From: Streptacidiphilus anmyonensis
Lineage (GTDB): Bacteria > Actinomycetota > Actinomycetes > Streptomycetales > Streptomycetaceae
Assembly: GCF_000787855.1 (NCBI RefSeq)
Contig: NZ_BBPQ01000004.1
Location: 155,471-219,470, forward strand
Reading direction: 5' to 3'
Length of the DNA: 64,000 nucleotides
Part shown: one piece after another, positions 33,308-40,083 of the stretch
Position numbering within the stretch: the stretch's first letter is position 1
How the letters are laid out: each line of letters opens with the position of its first letter
The notes under the pieces: model-generated
What the model was told of the DNA's origin: nothing
The model's input: only the letters and a program-made list of their open reading frames with translations
Database searches by the model: none
Made by a program: the position numbers and the translations under genes

Positions 33308-34072
33308 CTAGCGGACTCCGTTCAGGACGGTGAGGACGTCGGTCGGGGTGCCGGCGATGAGCAGGACCGAGCCGGGTGGCGCAGCCGGCCGGCGGTGGCA
33401 GGCGCGGGCGAGGTCGGTGAGGCGGACCGGCGGGCAGAGGCGGCGGGCCCTGCTGCCGAGGAGCCTGACGCGCTCGGTGCGGGTGCAGCGGAAGTGCGGT
33501 CCGTAGGGCGGGCCGTCGTCCTCGTCAGGGGCGGGGAACACCGGGTCCATCGCTCCGTGCGGGCAGTGGACGAAGCCGTCGGAGTAGAGCTGGAACGACT
33601 GCCCCAGCAGCTCGAACGCGCTGACGGGCTCGGGGTCCGGGACGGTGCCGAAGTTGATCGCCTCGGCGAAGGTCTCGGCCGTGTGCTCGCGCGCGGCGCC
33701 GAGGTCGGTGTGGTCACGGCGGATGGAGGGGAGGAGTTCGCGCGTGACCCAGTCCTGGAAGGGGCGGGCGGTGGGCTGGTCGGAGCGCACGATCAGCCGG
33801 TAGAGGCCGCTCTCGCTGACGACCTCGAGGTCGGGGTTTCCGCGTGAGAACCCACGCTGACCTGCGGCTTCGTGAACACCCTCCTGCGGAGTGCGGGTAT
33901 TCACGACACGGACCTCGTCCTCGCCGAGGAACTTGACGGCCTGGCCGGGTTGGGTCCTGCCGAGGATCCGGCAGACGTCGGCGACGGCGAACCACGGCTC
34001 GTCGTCGGTCAGGATGACGCGGATGGGTTGCCCCGTGGTGGGGAACTCCGCGTGAAGCATTCGCGTGTGCAT
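33308..34072 (-). CDS. Bro-N domain protein with CPHG-Cys-Cys C-terminal domain (paralogue 2)
   Basis: 254 residues. It is a tandem paralogue of the next gene, sharing EFPTTGQPIRV at the start, EPWFAV.D(V/I)CRILG, ESGLY.LI.RS..PTARPFQDWVTRELLPSIRR, DLGAARE...TFAEA and the C-terminal CPHG (170-173), Cys196 and Cys213 pattern. The middle of Bro-N (residues ~40-75) and the far C-terminus have diverged, so the two may read different targets. A GAAAGGG ribosome site precedes ATG 34072. It starts 46 bases after the HTTM gene on the same strand. Bro-N is DNA-binding by family; the role here is unknown. Confidence 0.9.
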   Translation of the reverse strand: MHTRMLHAEFPTTGQPIRVILTDDEPWFAVADVCRILGRTQPGQAVKFLGEDEVRVVNTRTPQEGVHEAAGQRGFSRGNPDLEVVSESGLYRLIVRSDQPTARPFQDWVTRELLPSIRRDHTDLGAAREHTAETFAEAINFGTVPDPEPVSAFELLGQSFQLYSDGFVHCPHGAMDPVFPAPDEDDGPPYGPHFRCTRTERVRLLGSRARRLCPPVRLTDLARACHRRPAAPPGSVLLIAGTPTDVLTVLNGVR

Positions 34073-34118
34073 GACGCGCCCTTTCGGGTGGGTGCTGGAG
34101 CGCCCTGCACAACGCGGG

Positions 34119-35357
34119 TTATCGGATGACCGACACGGCCTCCTGCTCGCGCTCGGTGGCGCGGGGGGCGCGCATGATCGTCTGGCGCAAGACTGGCGTG
34201 GCGACGACGCGCGCCACCCCCTTAGCCACCCCCTGGCCGGTCAGCCTGAGGAAGCCGGTGGGGAGGAAGACCGCGTCTGCAGTGATCATCGCGAGGGAGA
34301 AGAAGGGGAGCCCGAGGACGACCGCGATGGCCAGGTGCTCGGTCATCATCAGCGCCAGCATCACGTTCTTGATCCGCCGGTTGAAGACCAGGAACGGGAA
34401 GCCCACCTGGGCGATCACCGTGCCGTACGTGATGACGGTGACCAGCGTGCTGTTGTTGCCGAGCATGCTGTTGAGCGCCGGCCACGGCTCGAAGTAGTGC
34501 AGGTGGAGCGGGAACCAGAGGGCGGTGCCGCCCTGCCACAGCGAGCCCTGGATCTTGTACCAGCCGGCGGTGGCGTAGATGAAGCAGACCTCTGCGGCGA
34601 TCACCAGCATCGCGGCGTTGTGGAGCAGTGCGCCGAGCGCGTCCAGCAGTGCCGAGCCCTCGCTCTCCGGCGCGCGGCGGGCCAGTGCGCCGCGCAGGCC
34701 GGCCAGCAGCCAGCAGAGCCAGAAGAAGGTGCCCCAGGTGTAGACGCCGAGGTCCAGCATGCCGAGCTTCGCGAAGCCGGAGAGCTGACAGAACGCCAGG
34801 GCCAGGCCCAGCAGCAGCCACACCGCGACCCCCACCGGATCCCGCTCGTCGCGGGTGCCGCGCCGCGCGGCGCGCGCGTCCAGGGACCAGACCTCGCCGC
34901 ACCGGGTGAAGACCAGGTAGATCGCCATCAGGTGGACGACGTTGTCCCCGCCGTCGCCGACCAGGACCGCGCGGTTCTGCAGCGACAGCACCAGGACCAT
35001 GAAGACCAGCGAGGTCGCCCGGGTGCGCCACCCCAGCAGCATCAGCACGCTGACGGCGATCGCCGCCACGTAGACGCACTCGAACCACCAGCCCGCGTCC
35101 GACCAGGCCAGGACGGAGAAGGCGTGGTTCGCCGAGAGCATCTGCCGCGACAGGTCCGCGCTCCACGGCGAGAGGTCGCCGTACAGGACGCGTCGGTTCG
35201 GCCACTCGCGCAGCAGGAACGCGCCGAAGGTCAGCGCGACGCCGATGCGGACGATCGCGGCCTGGTAGCGCGCGAGGGTGCTGCCGGTGACGGTGGTCCA
35301 GGCCCGGAACGCGGCGTCGCCGGCACGCCTGCGGCCGTGGGTCAGCAGGGCGTGCAT
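34119..35357 (-). CDS. HTTM-domain membrane protein (vitamin K-dependent gamma-carboxylase-like)
   Basis: 412 residues from ATG 35357, whose A of ATG coincides with the last base of the DUF5819 stop (TGATG). Multiple helices are seen: ARYQAAIVRIGVALTFGAFLL, WWFECVYVAAIAVSVLMLLGW, VAVWLLLGLALAFCQLSGFAKL, NAAMLVIAAEVCFIYATAGWYKIQGSLWQGGTALWFPLHL, and later VMLALMMTEHLAIAVVLGLPFFSLAMI. The AGWYKIQGSLWQGGTALWF...HL segment is characteristic of HTTM proteins, the bacterial relatives of vitamin K-dependent carboxylase. Most bacterial members lack the carboxylase lysines and have no known activity. It is coupled to DUF5819 and may form a complex with it. Confidence 0.9.
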   Translation of the reverse strand: MHALLTHGRRRAGDAAFRAWTTVTGSTLARYQAAIVRIGVALTFGAFLLREWPNRRVLYGDLSPWSADLSRQMLSANHAFSVLAWSDAGWWFECVYVAAIAVSVLMLLGWRTRATSLVFMVLVLSLQNRAVLVGDGGDNVVHLMAIYLVFTRCGEVWSLDARAARRGTRDERDPVGVAVWLLLGLALAFCQLSGFAKLGMLDLGVYTWGTFFWLCWLLAGLRGALARRAPESEGSALLDALGALLHNAAMLVIAAEVCFIYATAGWYKIQGSLWQGGTALWFPLHLHYFEPWPALNSMLGNNSTLVTVITYGTVIAQVGFPFLVFNRRIKNVMLALMMTEHLAIAVVLGLPFFSLAMITADAVFLPTGFLRLTGQGVAKGVARVVATPVLRQTIMRAPRATEREQEAVSVIR

Positions 35358-36175
35358 CAGGAGGCCCCCAGGCCGCGGTAGTCGTCGTCGGTGGCGGGCC
35401 ACCAGGGCAGCTGACGGTAGGACGGGGTGGCGGTGGCGGGCGCACCGGTCCAGGTGGGGCCGGTGACGTCGGTGGTGGCGGAGCGGAACTGGATCTGGAT
35501 GACCGGCTCCCCGCGCCAGTCCCGGCCGATCCGCTGCAGCCCGATGCGCTTGAGGTACTCGACCGAGAGCGGACCCCCGAAGCCGGTGGACTTCTCGTTC
35601 TGGTCGTGCCAGGCGGTGTAGTAGTCCCAGGCGCGGCGCAGCAGGTTCTGGTTGACGTGGCTGGGGAACGCGTTGCCGCGGATCGCGGCCACGTCCTGGG
35701 CGGTCAGGTCGATCCACGGCGACTCGGTGCGGCCGCCGTCGGCGGCGAGGGTCTGCACGCGCGCCTGGACCGCGATGTTCTGCTGCAGCGGGTTGGGCGC
35801 GAACAGTTGCCAGTTCTGCTCGAACTCGGGCATCACGTGCGCGTTGATGGTGGTGGCGTTGCGCTGCGAGACCGGGTTGCTCGGCGCGATGGAGAGGAAG
35901 ACGGTGCCGAGGTGGTAGACCACGGCGAGTGCGACGGCGACCACGGCGGCGTAGAGGACCAGCAGGGAGGGCAGCGACCAGCGGCGTCCCTGCGCGGGAT
36001 CGGGCCGGTCGGCACCGCTGTCTTCAGCGCCGTTGTCCTCGGTGCCGCTCTCCGCAGGATCGTTCTCCGCAGCATCGTTCTCCGCGGCGCCGCTCTCCGC
36101 GGTCGTGTCCTCCGGCGCGGTTCGGGGCGCGGGTATGGGTTCGTGCGTGGTTGCGCCGTCCGGCTCGTCTGCCAC
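35357..36175 (-). CDS. DUF5819-family single-pass membrane protein
   Basis: 272 residues from GTG 36175. The cytoplasmic N-terminus is acidic and repetitive (ESGAAENDAAENDPAESGTEDNGAEDSGAD, ~28-57). One helix follows (LPSLLVLYAAVVAVALAVVYHLGTVFLSI, ~69-97). The extracellular part has the DUF5819 hallmark QNWQLFAPNPLQQNIAVQARV and later NAFPSHVNQNLLRRAWDYYTAWHDQ. Such proteins commonly pair with HTTM genes in actinobacteria, and here the stop/start share one base. The function is unknown. The gene is divergent from the acyl-CoA dehydrogenase; the KstR-like and CTGACG boxes lie nearer the latter. Confidence 0.88.
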   Translation of the reverse strand: MADEPDGATTHEPIPAPRTAPEDTTAESGAAENDAAENDPAESGTEDNGAEDSGADRPDPAQGRRWSLPSLLVLYAAVVAVALAVVYHLGTVFLSIAPSNPVSQRNATTINAHVMPEFEQNWQLFAPNPLQQNIAVQARVQTLAADGGRTESPWIDLTAQDVAAIRGNAFPSHVNQNLLRRAWDYYTAWHDQNEKSTGFGGPLSVEYLKRIGLQRIGRDWRGEPVIQIQFRSATTDVTGPTWTGAPATATPSYRQLPWWPATDDDYRGLGAS

Positions 36176-36254
36176 TTCTGCCCGCCTTGCCGCTCCGCTG
36201 ATTCCTGAGCACGGTACTGATGTCGACGGCCTGTGCGCGACCCTTCCGTGTATC

Positions 36255-36268
36255 TAGAACTTGTTCTA
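36255..36268 (+). promoter_or_regulatory. KstR-type operator
   Basis: TAGAACTTGTTCTA is a perfect 14-bp palindrome matching the KstR consensus TNNAACNNGTTNNA known from mycobacterial and rhodococcal sterol-degradation genes. It lies 42 bases before the acyl-CoA dehydrogenase start. Confidence 0.7.
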
Positions 36269-36270
36269 AT

Positions 36271-36285
36271 CTGACGTCGCGTCAG
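36271..36285 (+). promoter_or_regulatory. palindromic operator candidate CTGACG-N3-CGTCAG
   Basis: CTGACGTCGCGTCAG has the same arms and spacing as 13942-13956 before the acyl-CoA synthetase. It lies 2 bases after the KstR-type box and 24 before the dehydrogenase start, so two regulators could act on this promoter. Confidence 0.65.
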
Positions 36286-36309
36286 CAACTGCATCGGAAG
36301 GGGCGCCCC

Positions 36310-37461
36310 GTGGACTTCACCTTCACCGACGCGCAGCAGGCCGCGGCCGAGGCGGCCCGCGGCGTCTTCGCGGACGTCGCACCGGACGGGGGCGTGCCCA
36401 GCCCCGCCCTCGGCGTCGAGCCGGTGGCCCCGGACATCGACCGGGAACTGTGGCAGCGCCTGGCCAAGTCCGACCTGCTGGGCATCGCGCTCGCCGAGAG
36501 CCACGGCGGCGCGGGGCTGGACGAGATCGCCTGGTGCCTGGTGCTGCGCGAGTCCGCGCGCGTGCTGGCGCGTGTACCCCTGCTGGAGACCGGCGCCGCC
36601 GCTCTGGCCGTCCAGGTCTTCGGCACGGACGAGCTGCGACGCAGGCTGCTGCCGGAGGTCGCGGCCGGTCGTCTGCTGCTCGGCGTCGCCGCGCACGGCC
36701 GCAGCGGCCACGAGCCGGCCGACGAGGCGGTGACGGCGCTTCCGGTCGCGGGCGGCTGGACCCTCACCGGGGAGCAGACCGGGGTCGCCTGGGCGCCGGT
36801 GACGGATCTGGTCCTGGTCCCGGCCCGCGGACCCGAGGGCACGGTGCTGCTGCTCGTCGACCCGCGCGGGGCGGGGGTGACGCTGGAGCGCCAGGTGTCG
36901 ACCAACGGCGAGCTCGCCGGGCGGCTGGTCTTCGAGGGCGCGGTGGTGGAGTCCTCCTGGCAGCTCGGCCCGGTCTCGGCGGACGGGGCCAACTGGCGCG
37001 CCGTGCGGGCGTGGCTGATCGTGGGCGTGGCCGCGCTCTGCCTGGGCCTCGGCGAGGCGGCGTTGAAGCTGACCTCGACGTACGCGTCCAAGCGTGAGCA
37101 GTTCGGGCATCCGATCGCGACCTTCCAGGCGGTCGCGGTCCAGTCCGCCGACCGCTACATCGACCTGCGGGCGATGGAGGTCACCCTGTGGCAGGCCGCC
37201 TGGCGCGTCGCCCACGGCGTCGACCTCGCGGACCGCATGCCGCTGGACGCGGACCTGGCCACGGCGAAGATCTGGTCCGCGGAGGGTGTCCGGGCGGTGG
37301 CTTCGACGGCCCAGCACCTCCACGGCGGCATCGGGGCGGACCTCGACTACCCGCTCCACCGGTACCACGCCTGGGCGAAGCACCTCGAGCTGCTGCTCGG
37401 CCCGGCGGCGGCGTTCGAGCAGGAGTTGGGCGACCTGCTGGCGGAGCACCAGCTGCCGTAG
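36310..37461 (+). CDS. acyl-CoA dehydrogenase
   Basis: 383 residues from GTG 36310, with GGAAGGGG upstream; frames opening earlier run through the operators. Family regions: MDFTFTDAQQAAAEAARGVF; LAESHGGAGLDEIAWCLVLRESAR; C-terminal KLTSTYASKREQFGHPIATFQAVAVQSADRYIDLRAMEVTLW; and STAQHLHGGIGADLDYPLHRYHAWAKHLELLLG, the FAD-contacting GGxG segment. It oxidises an acyl-CoA to the enoyl-CoA. The KstR box suggests a steroid- or long-side-chain-related substrate, where FadE subunits are often heteromeric; no second FadE is adjacent. A catalytic base was not assigned with confidence. Confidence 0.92.
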   Translation: MDFTFTDAQQAAAEAARGVFADVAPDGGVPSPALGVEPVAPDIDRELWQRLAKSDLLGIALAESHGGAGLDEIAWCLVLRESARVLARVPLLETGAAALAVQVFGTDELRRRLLPEVAAGRLLLGVAAHGRSGHEPADEAVTALPVAGGWTLTGEQTGVAWAPVTDLVLVPARGPEGTVLLLVDPRGAGVTLERQVSTNGELAGRLVFEGAVVESSWQLGPVSADGANWRAVRAWLIVGVAALCLGLGEAALKLTSTYASKREQFGHPIATFQAVAVQSADRYIDLRAMEVTLWQAAWRVAHGVDLADRMPLDADLATAKIWSAEGVRAVASTAQHLHGGIGADLDYPLHRYHAWAKHLELLLGPAAAFEQELGDLLAEHQLP

Positions 37462-37507
37462 GCCTGCGGGAAAGCCGTCCGGCGCACTGTGGTTGCATGG
37501 GGGCACC

Positions 37508-38083
37508 ATGGAGCGCTGCGCATACGAGGCCGTCGTCCTGGCCGGTGGAGCCGCCCGCAGGCTGGGCGGCGAGGACAAGCCCGCACTGGTCGTCGGGGGC
37601 ACGACGCTGCTCGACCGCGTCCTCGCGGCCTGCGCGGACGCGGAGACGACGGTCGTGGTCGGCCCCGAGCGCGTCACCGCACGCGACGTGCGGTGGGTGC
37701 GCGAGGAGCCGCCCGGAGGCGGACCGGTCGCCGGGCTGGCGGCCGGCCTGGCGCAGGTCACCGCCGAGGTGACGCTGCTGCTCGCCGCCGACCTGCCGTT
37801 CCTGGATACCGTCACCGTGCACCGCGTGCTCGGCGCCTTGACCGCGCCCGAGGTCGACGCCGCCGTCCTGGTCGACGAGGAAGGCCGCGAGCAACTCCTC
37901 ACCGCCGCCTACCGCACCGCGCCGCTGCGGAGCGCCCTCGCCGCCGTCGGCGATCCGGACGGCGCACGGCTGCGGGCCGTCACGAGCCGTCTGCGCACCC
38001 TGCGCCTGCCGGACACGGCCGGCGCGGCCGTGGACTGCGACACCTGGGACGACGTCGAACGGGCCAGGCGACGCGCCGGGTAG
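37508..38083 (+). CDS. mobA: molybdenum cofactor guanylyltransferase (MobA-like)
   Basis: 191 residues. The nucleotidyltransferase signature VVLAGGAARRLGGEDKPAL (~9-27) is followed by LLDRVLAAC, REEPPGGGPVAGLAAGL (~66-82), the metal-binding LLLAADLPFL (~92-101) and DCDTWDDVERA at the C-terminus. MobA attaches GMP to Mo-molybdopterin for bis-MGD enzymes; a MocA-like cytidylyl activity cannot be excluded. It is the first of a mobA-DUF6457-moeA run. Confidence 0.88.
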   Translation: MERCAYEAVVLAGGAARRLGGEDKPALVVGGTTLLDRVLAACADAETTVVVGPERVTARDVRWVREEPPGGGPVAGLAAGLAQVTAEVTLLLAADLPFLDTVTVHRVLGALTAPEVDAAVLVDEEGREQLLTAAYRTAPLRSALAAVGDPDGARLRAVTSRLRTLRLPDTAGAAVDCDTWDDVERARRRAG

Positions 38084-38133
38084 CCGGCCGGGAGACGCGC
38101 TCGGGAGACGAGCCCGGGTGACGCGCACGGAAG

Positions 38134-38170
38134 CGGGCCGGGGAAACGGGCCGGGGAAACGGGCCGGGAA
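38134..38170. repeat. 13-bp tandem repeat
   Basis: CGGGCCGGGGAAA is repeated at 38134, 38147 and partially at 38160, within the 156-base gap between mobA and the DUF6457 gene. The flanking CGGGAGACG/GGGTGACGCG words are also repetitive. No function is apparent. Confidence 0.8.
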
Positions 38171-38239
38171 CGACGCGGACACGCAGGTGACACCACCCTG
38201 ATGCGCGCCGTCGGCACGCCCATCGGGGACGATGGAGGC

Positions 38240-38497
38240 GTGCTGGATGACTGGATCGCCGCTGCCAAGACCGAACTCGGGATCGACCTTGAGGTCGACA
38301 TCCACGGGCTGCTCGACATGACCCGCGATGTCGCGCACGGTGTCGCGCGCCCCGCCGCGCCGTTGACCGCCTTCCTGGTCGGCTACGCGGCCGCCACGGC
38401 CGGCGGTGGACCGGAGGCGGTGGCGGAGGCGAACCGGAAGGCCGCGCAGCTCGCGCTGCGCTGGGCGGCGGACCGCGCCGAGGAGCACCCGGAGTGA
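38240..38497 (+). CDS. DUF6457 small protein
   Basis: 85 residues from GTG 38240, with ATGGAGGC upstream. LDDWIAAAKTELGIDLEVDIHGLLDMTRDVAHGVARPAAPLTAFLVGYAAATAGG is characteristic of the DUF6457 family, which is repeatedly found beside molybdenum-cofactor genes in actinobacteria. It is helical and has no catalytic motif. It overlaps the moeA start by 4 bases (GTGA), so it probably helps cofactor insertion or chaperones MobA/MoeA; this is an inference from context. Confidence 0.85.
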   Translation: MLDDWIAAAKTELGIDLEVDIHGLLDMTRDVAHGVARPAAPLTAFLVGYAAATAGGGPEAVAEANRKAAQLALRWAADRAEEHPE

Positions 38498-40083
38498 CCG
38501 GTCGCGAGGGCGAGGCGGATCTGCTGGCCGCCTATCCGTATCTGCTGCCACAGGCGTCGACCCCGCCGCCTCCGCCCGAGCCGGACCGCCCGTTCGACTA
38601 CGAGGCGGCGGCGGAGGAGCCGACGTCTGCTCCCCGTCCGCGTAACGCCGACTCCTCCTTCGATCAGGCCCTGGACGACGCCATCGGCCTGGTCGGCCCT
38701 TCGGCGGTATCAAGATCGCGAAATGCCACACGTGGCGCATTTGATGATCTTGATCAGTCCGATGCCGCCGATCCCTCCGTCCCGCCGCCCGCGACGCACG
38801 CACGAGAGCTCGGCTGGTCGCAGGCGCGCGCGGTCGCCAGACGCGCCGGCGCGCGCCCGCTCGGCACACAGGAGCGGGACGCGGCGGACGCGCTGGGCGC
38901 GGTGCTCGCCGCGCCGCTGGCCGCTGCCACCCACCTGCCCCCCTTCGACACCTCGGCGATGGACGGCTGGGCCGTCTCGGGGCCCGGGCCGTGGCGACTG
39001 CGGGAGCCGGCCGAGGGGGAGGGCCTGGCGGGACGGCCGCCCGCAGCGTCGTTGCAGGACGGGGAGGCCGTGCGAACAGCGACCGGCGCGCCCGTCCCCG
39101 GAGGCGGCACCGCCGTGCTCCGGCGCGAGGACGGCGTCGTCCGCGCCGACGGCGCCGAACTGGCCTGCCGTCCCGGCAGGCGGACGCCGCCGCTCGGCCG
39201 GGACATCCGCCCGCGCGGCCAGGAGTGCCGTAGCGGCGAGGCGCTGCTGCCGGCCGGGACGCTGGTGACGCCCGCCGTGCTGGGCCTGGCCGCGGCCGCC
39301 GGGGTCGACCGGCTGGCCGTGCACCGCCGACCCACCGTCGAACTGCTGGTGCTGGGCGACGAGTTGCTGACCGAGGGTCTTCCCAGGGGCGGGCGGATCC
39401 GCGACGCGCTCGGCCCCATGCTGCCCGGCTGGCTCGCCGCCTACGGCGCGACCGTCACCGGCGTGCGCCGGATCGGCGACGATCGGGAGGCGCTCGTCGC
39501 CGCCCTGCGCGCCACCGGCGCCGACGTCGTGGTCACCACCGGCGCGACGGCGTCGGGACCGGTGGACTTCCTGCACCCGGCACTGGACGAGATCGGCGCG
39601 CGGCTACTGGTCGACGGGGTCCGGGTGCGTCCGGGCCACCCGATGCTGCTGGCCGAACTGCCGGAGTCGACCGAGCCGTCGGTGAAGTCGGTGAAGTCGG
39701 GGGCGTCGGAGCAGTCGGAGCCGGCCGCGCGGTCGGGCGGGTCGGCGGCGGGCGGCGGGCCCCGCTACCTCGTCGGGCTGCCAGGCAACCCCTTCGCCGC
39801 CGCCGTGGGCGCGGCGACGCTCGCCGAACCGCTGCTGCGCGGCCTGGCCGGCTGCCCGGCGGCGGAGCCGTACCGGGTCCCGGCCGCGGCGGAGTTCCCC
39901 GGTCAACCCGGCCACACCCGCCTCGTCCCGGTCGCCCTGCCCGAACGCGGCGCGGTGCCGCTGCGACACGACGGCCCGGCGATGCTGCGCGGGCTCGCGC
40001 TGGCCGAGGGCCTGGCCGTGGTGCCGCCGGGGGGCGTGGCGACGGGCCGCCCGATCGAGGTGCTGGACGTGCCGTGCGGCTGA
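38494..40083 (+). CDS. moeA: molybdopterin molybdotransferase MoeA with N-terminal extension
   Basis: 529 residues, about 110-130 longer than typical MoeA. Residues ~1-105 are a low-complexity Pro/Ala/Asp-rich extension, part of which is encoded by the AT-richer palindrome at 38709-38754. MoeA proper starts near residue 107: LGWSQARAVARRAG; LPPFDTSAMDGWAV (the conserved PPxxxSAMDGYA loop); GAPVPGGGTAVLRRED; then LLVLGDEL....G.RIRD; GADVVVTTGATASGP; and LVGLPGNPFAAAVGA. MoeA ligates molybdate into adenylated molybdopterin. Tandem GTCGGTGAA units at ~39680-39700 add a short Ser/Val/Lys repeat. In TTGATA the usual family Gly/Ser positions are altered, so activity merits checking. Confidence 0.9.
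   Translation: MTGREGEADLLAAYPYLLPQASTPPPPPEPDRPFDYEAAAEEPTSAPRPRNADSSFDQALDDAIGLVGPSAVSRSRNATRGAFDDLDQSDAADPSVPPPATHARELGWSQARAVARRAGARPLGTQERDAADALGAVLAAPLAAATHLPPFDTSAMDGWAVSGPGPWRLREPAEGEGLAGRPPAASLQDGEAVRTATGAPVPGGGTAVLRREDGVVRADGAELACRPGRRTPPLGRDIRPRGQECRSGEALLPAGTLVTPAVLGLAAAAGVDRLAVHRRPTVELLVLGDELLTEGLPRGGRIRDALGPMLPGWLAAYGATVTGVRRIGDDREALVAALRATGADVVVTTGATASGPVDFLHPALDEIGARLLVDGVRVRPGHPMLLAELPESTEPSVKSVKSGASEQSEPAARSGGSAAGGGPRYLVGLPGNPFAAAVGAATLAEPLLRGLAGCPAAEPYRVPAAAEFPGQPGHTRLVPVALPERGAVPLRHDGPAMLRGLALAEGLAVVPPGGVATGRPIEVLDVPCG
38709..38754. repeat. palindromic element embedded in the moeA coding sequence
   Basis: ATCAAGATC (38709-38717) pairs exactly with GATCTTGAT (38746-38754). 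Inside, AAATGCCA pairs with TGGCGCATTT around CACG, with a 2-base bulge. The 46-bp element has far more A/T than its surroundings, keeps the moeA frame open, and encodes part of the non-conserved N-terminal extension. It resembles an inserted REP/MITE-type palindrome. Confidence 0.75.

Noticed and set aside
32492-34072. Prophage remnant around the Bro-N genes
   Set aside because: No integrase, att-like repeats, structural genes or base-composition shift around the pair.
35357-35717. Extended N-terminus for the HTTM protein (532-residue version)
   Set aside because: The extra residues are Arg/Pro-rich shadow of DUF5819; the ATG at 35357 is coupled to the DUF5819 stop.
35833-37902. 689-codon minus-strand frame across the acyl-CoA dehydrogenase
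   Set aside because: Antisense frame covering operators and three real genes; no recognisable domain.
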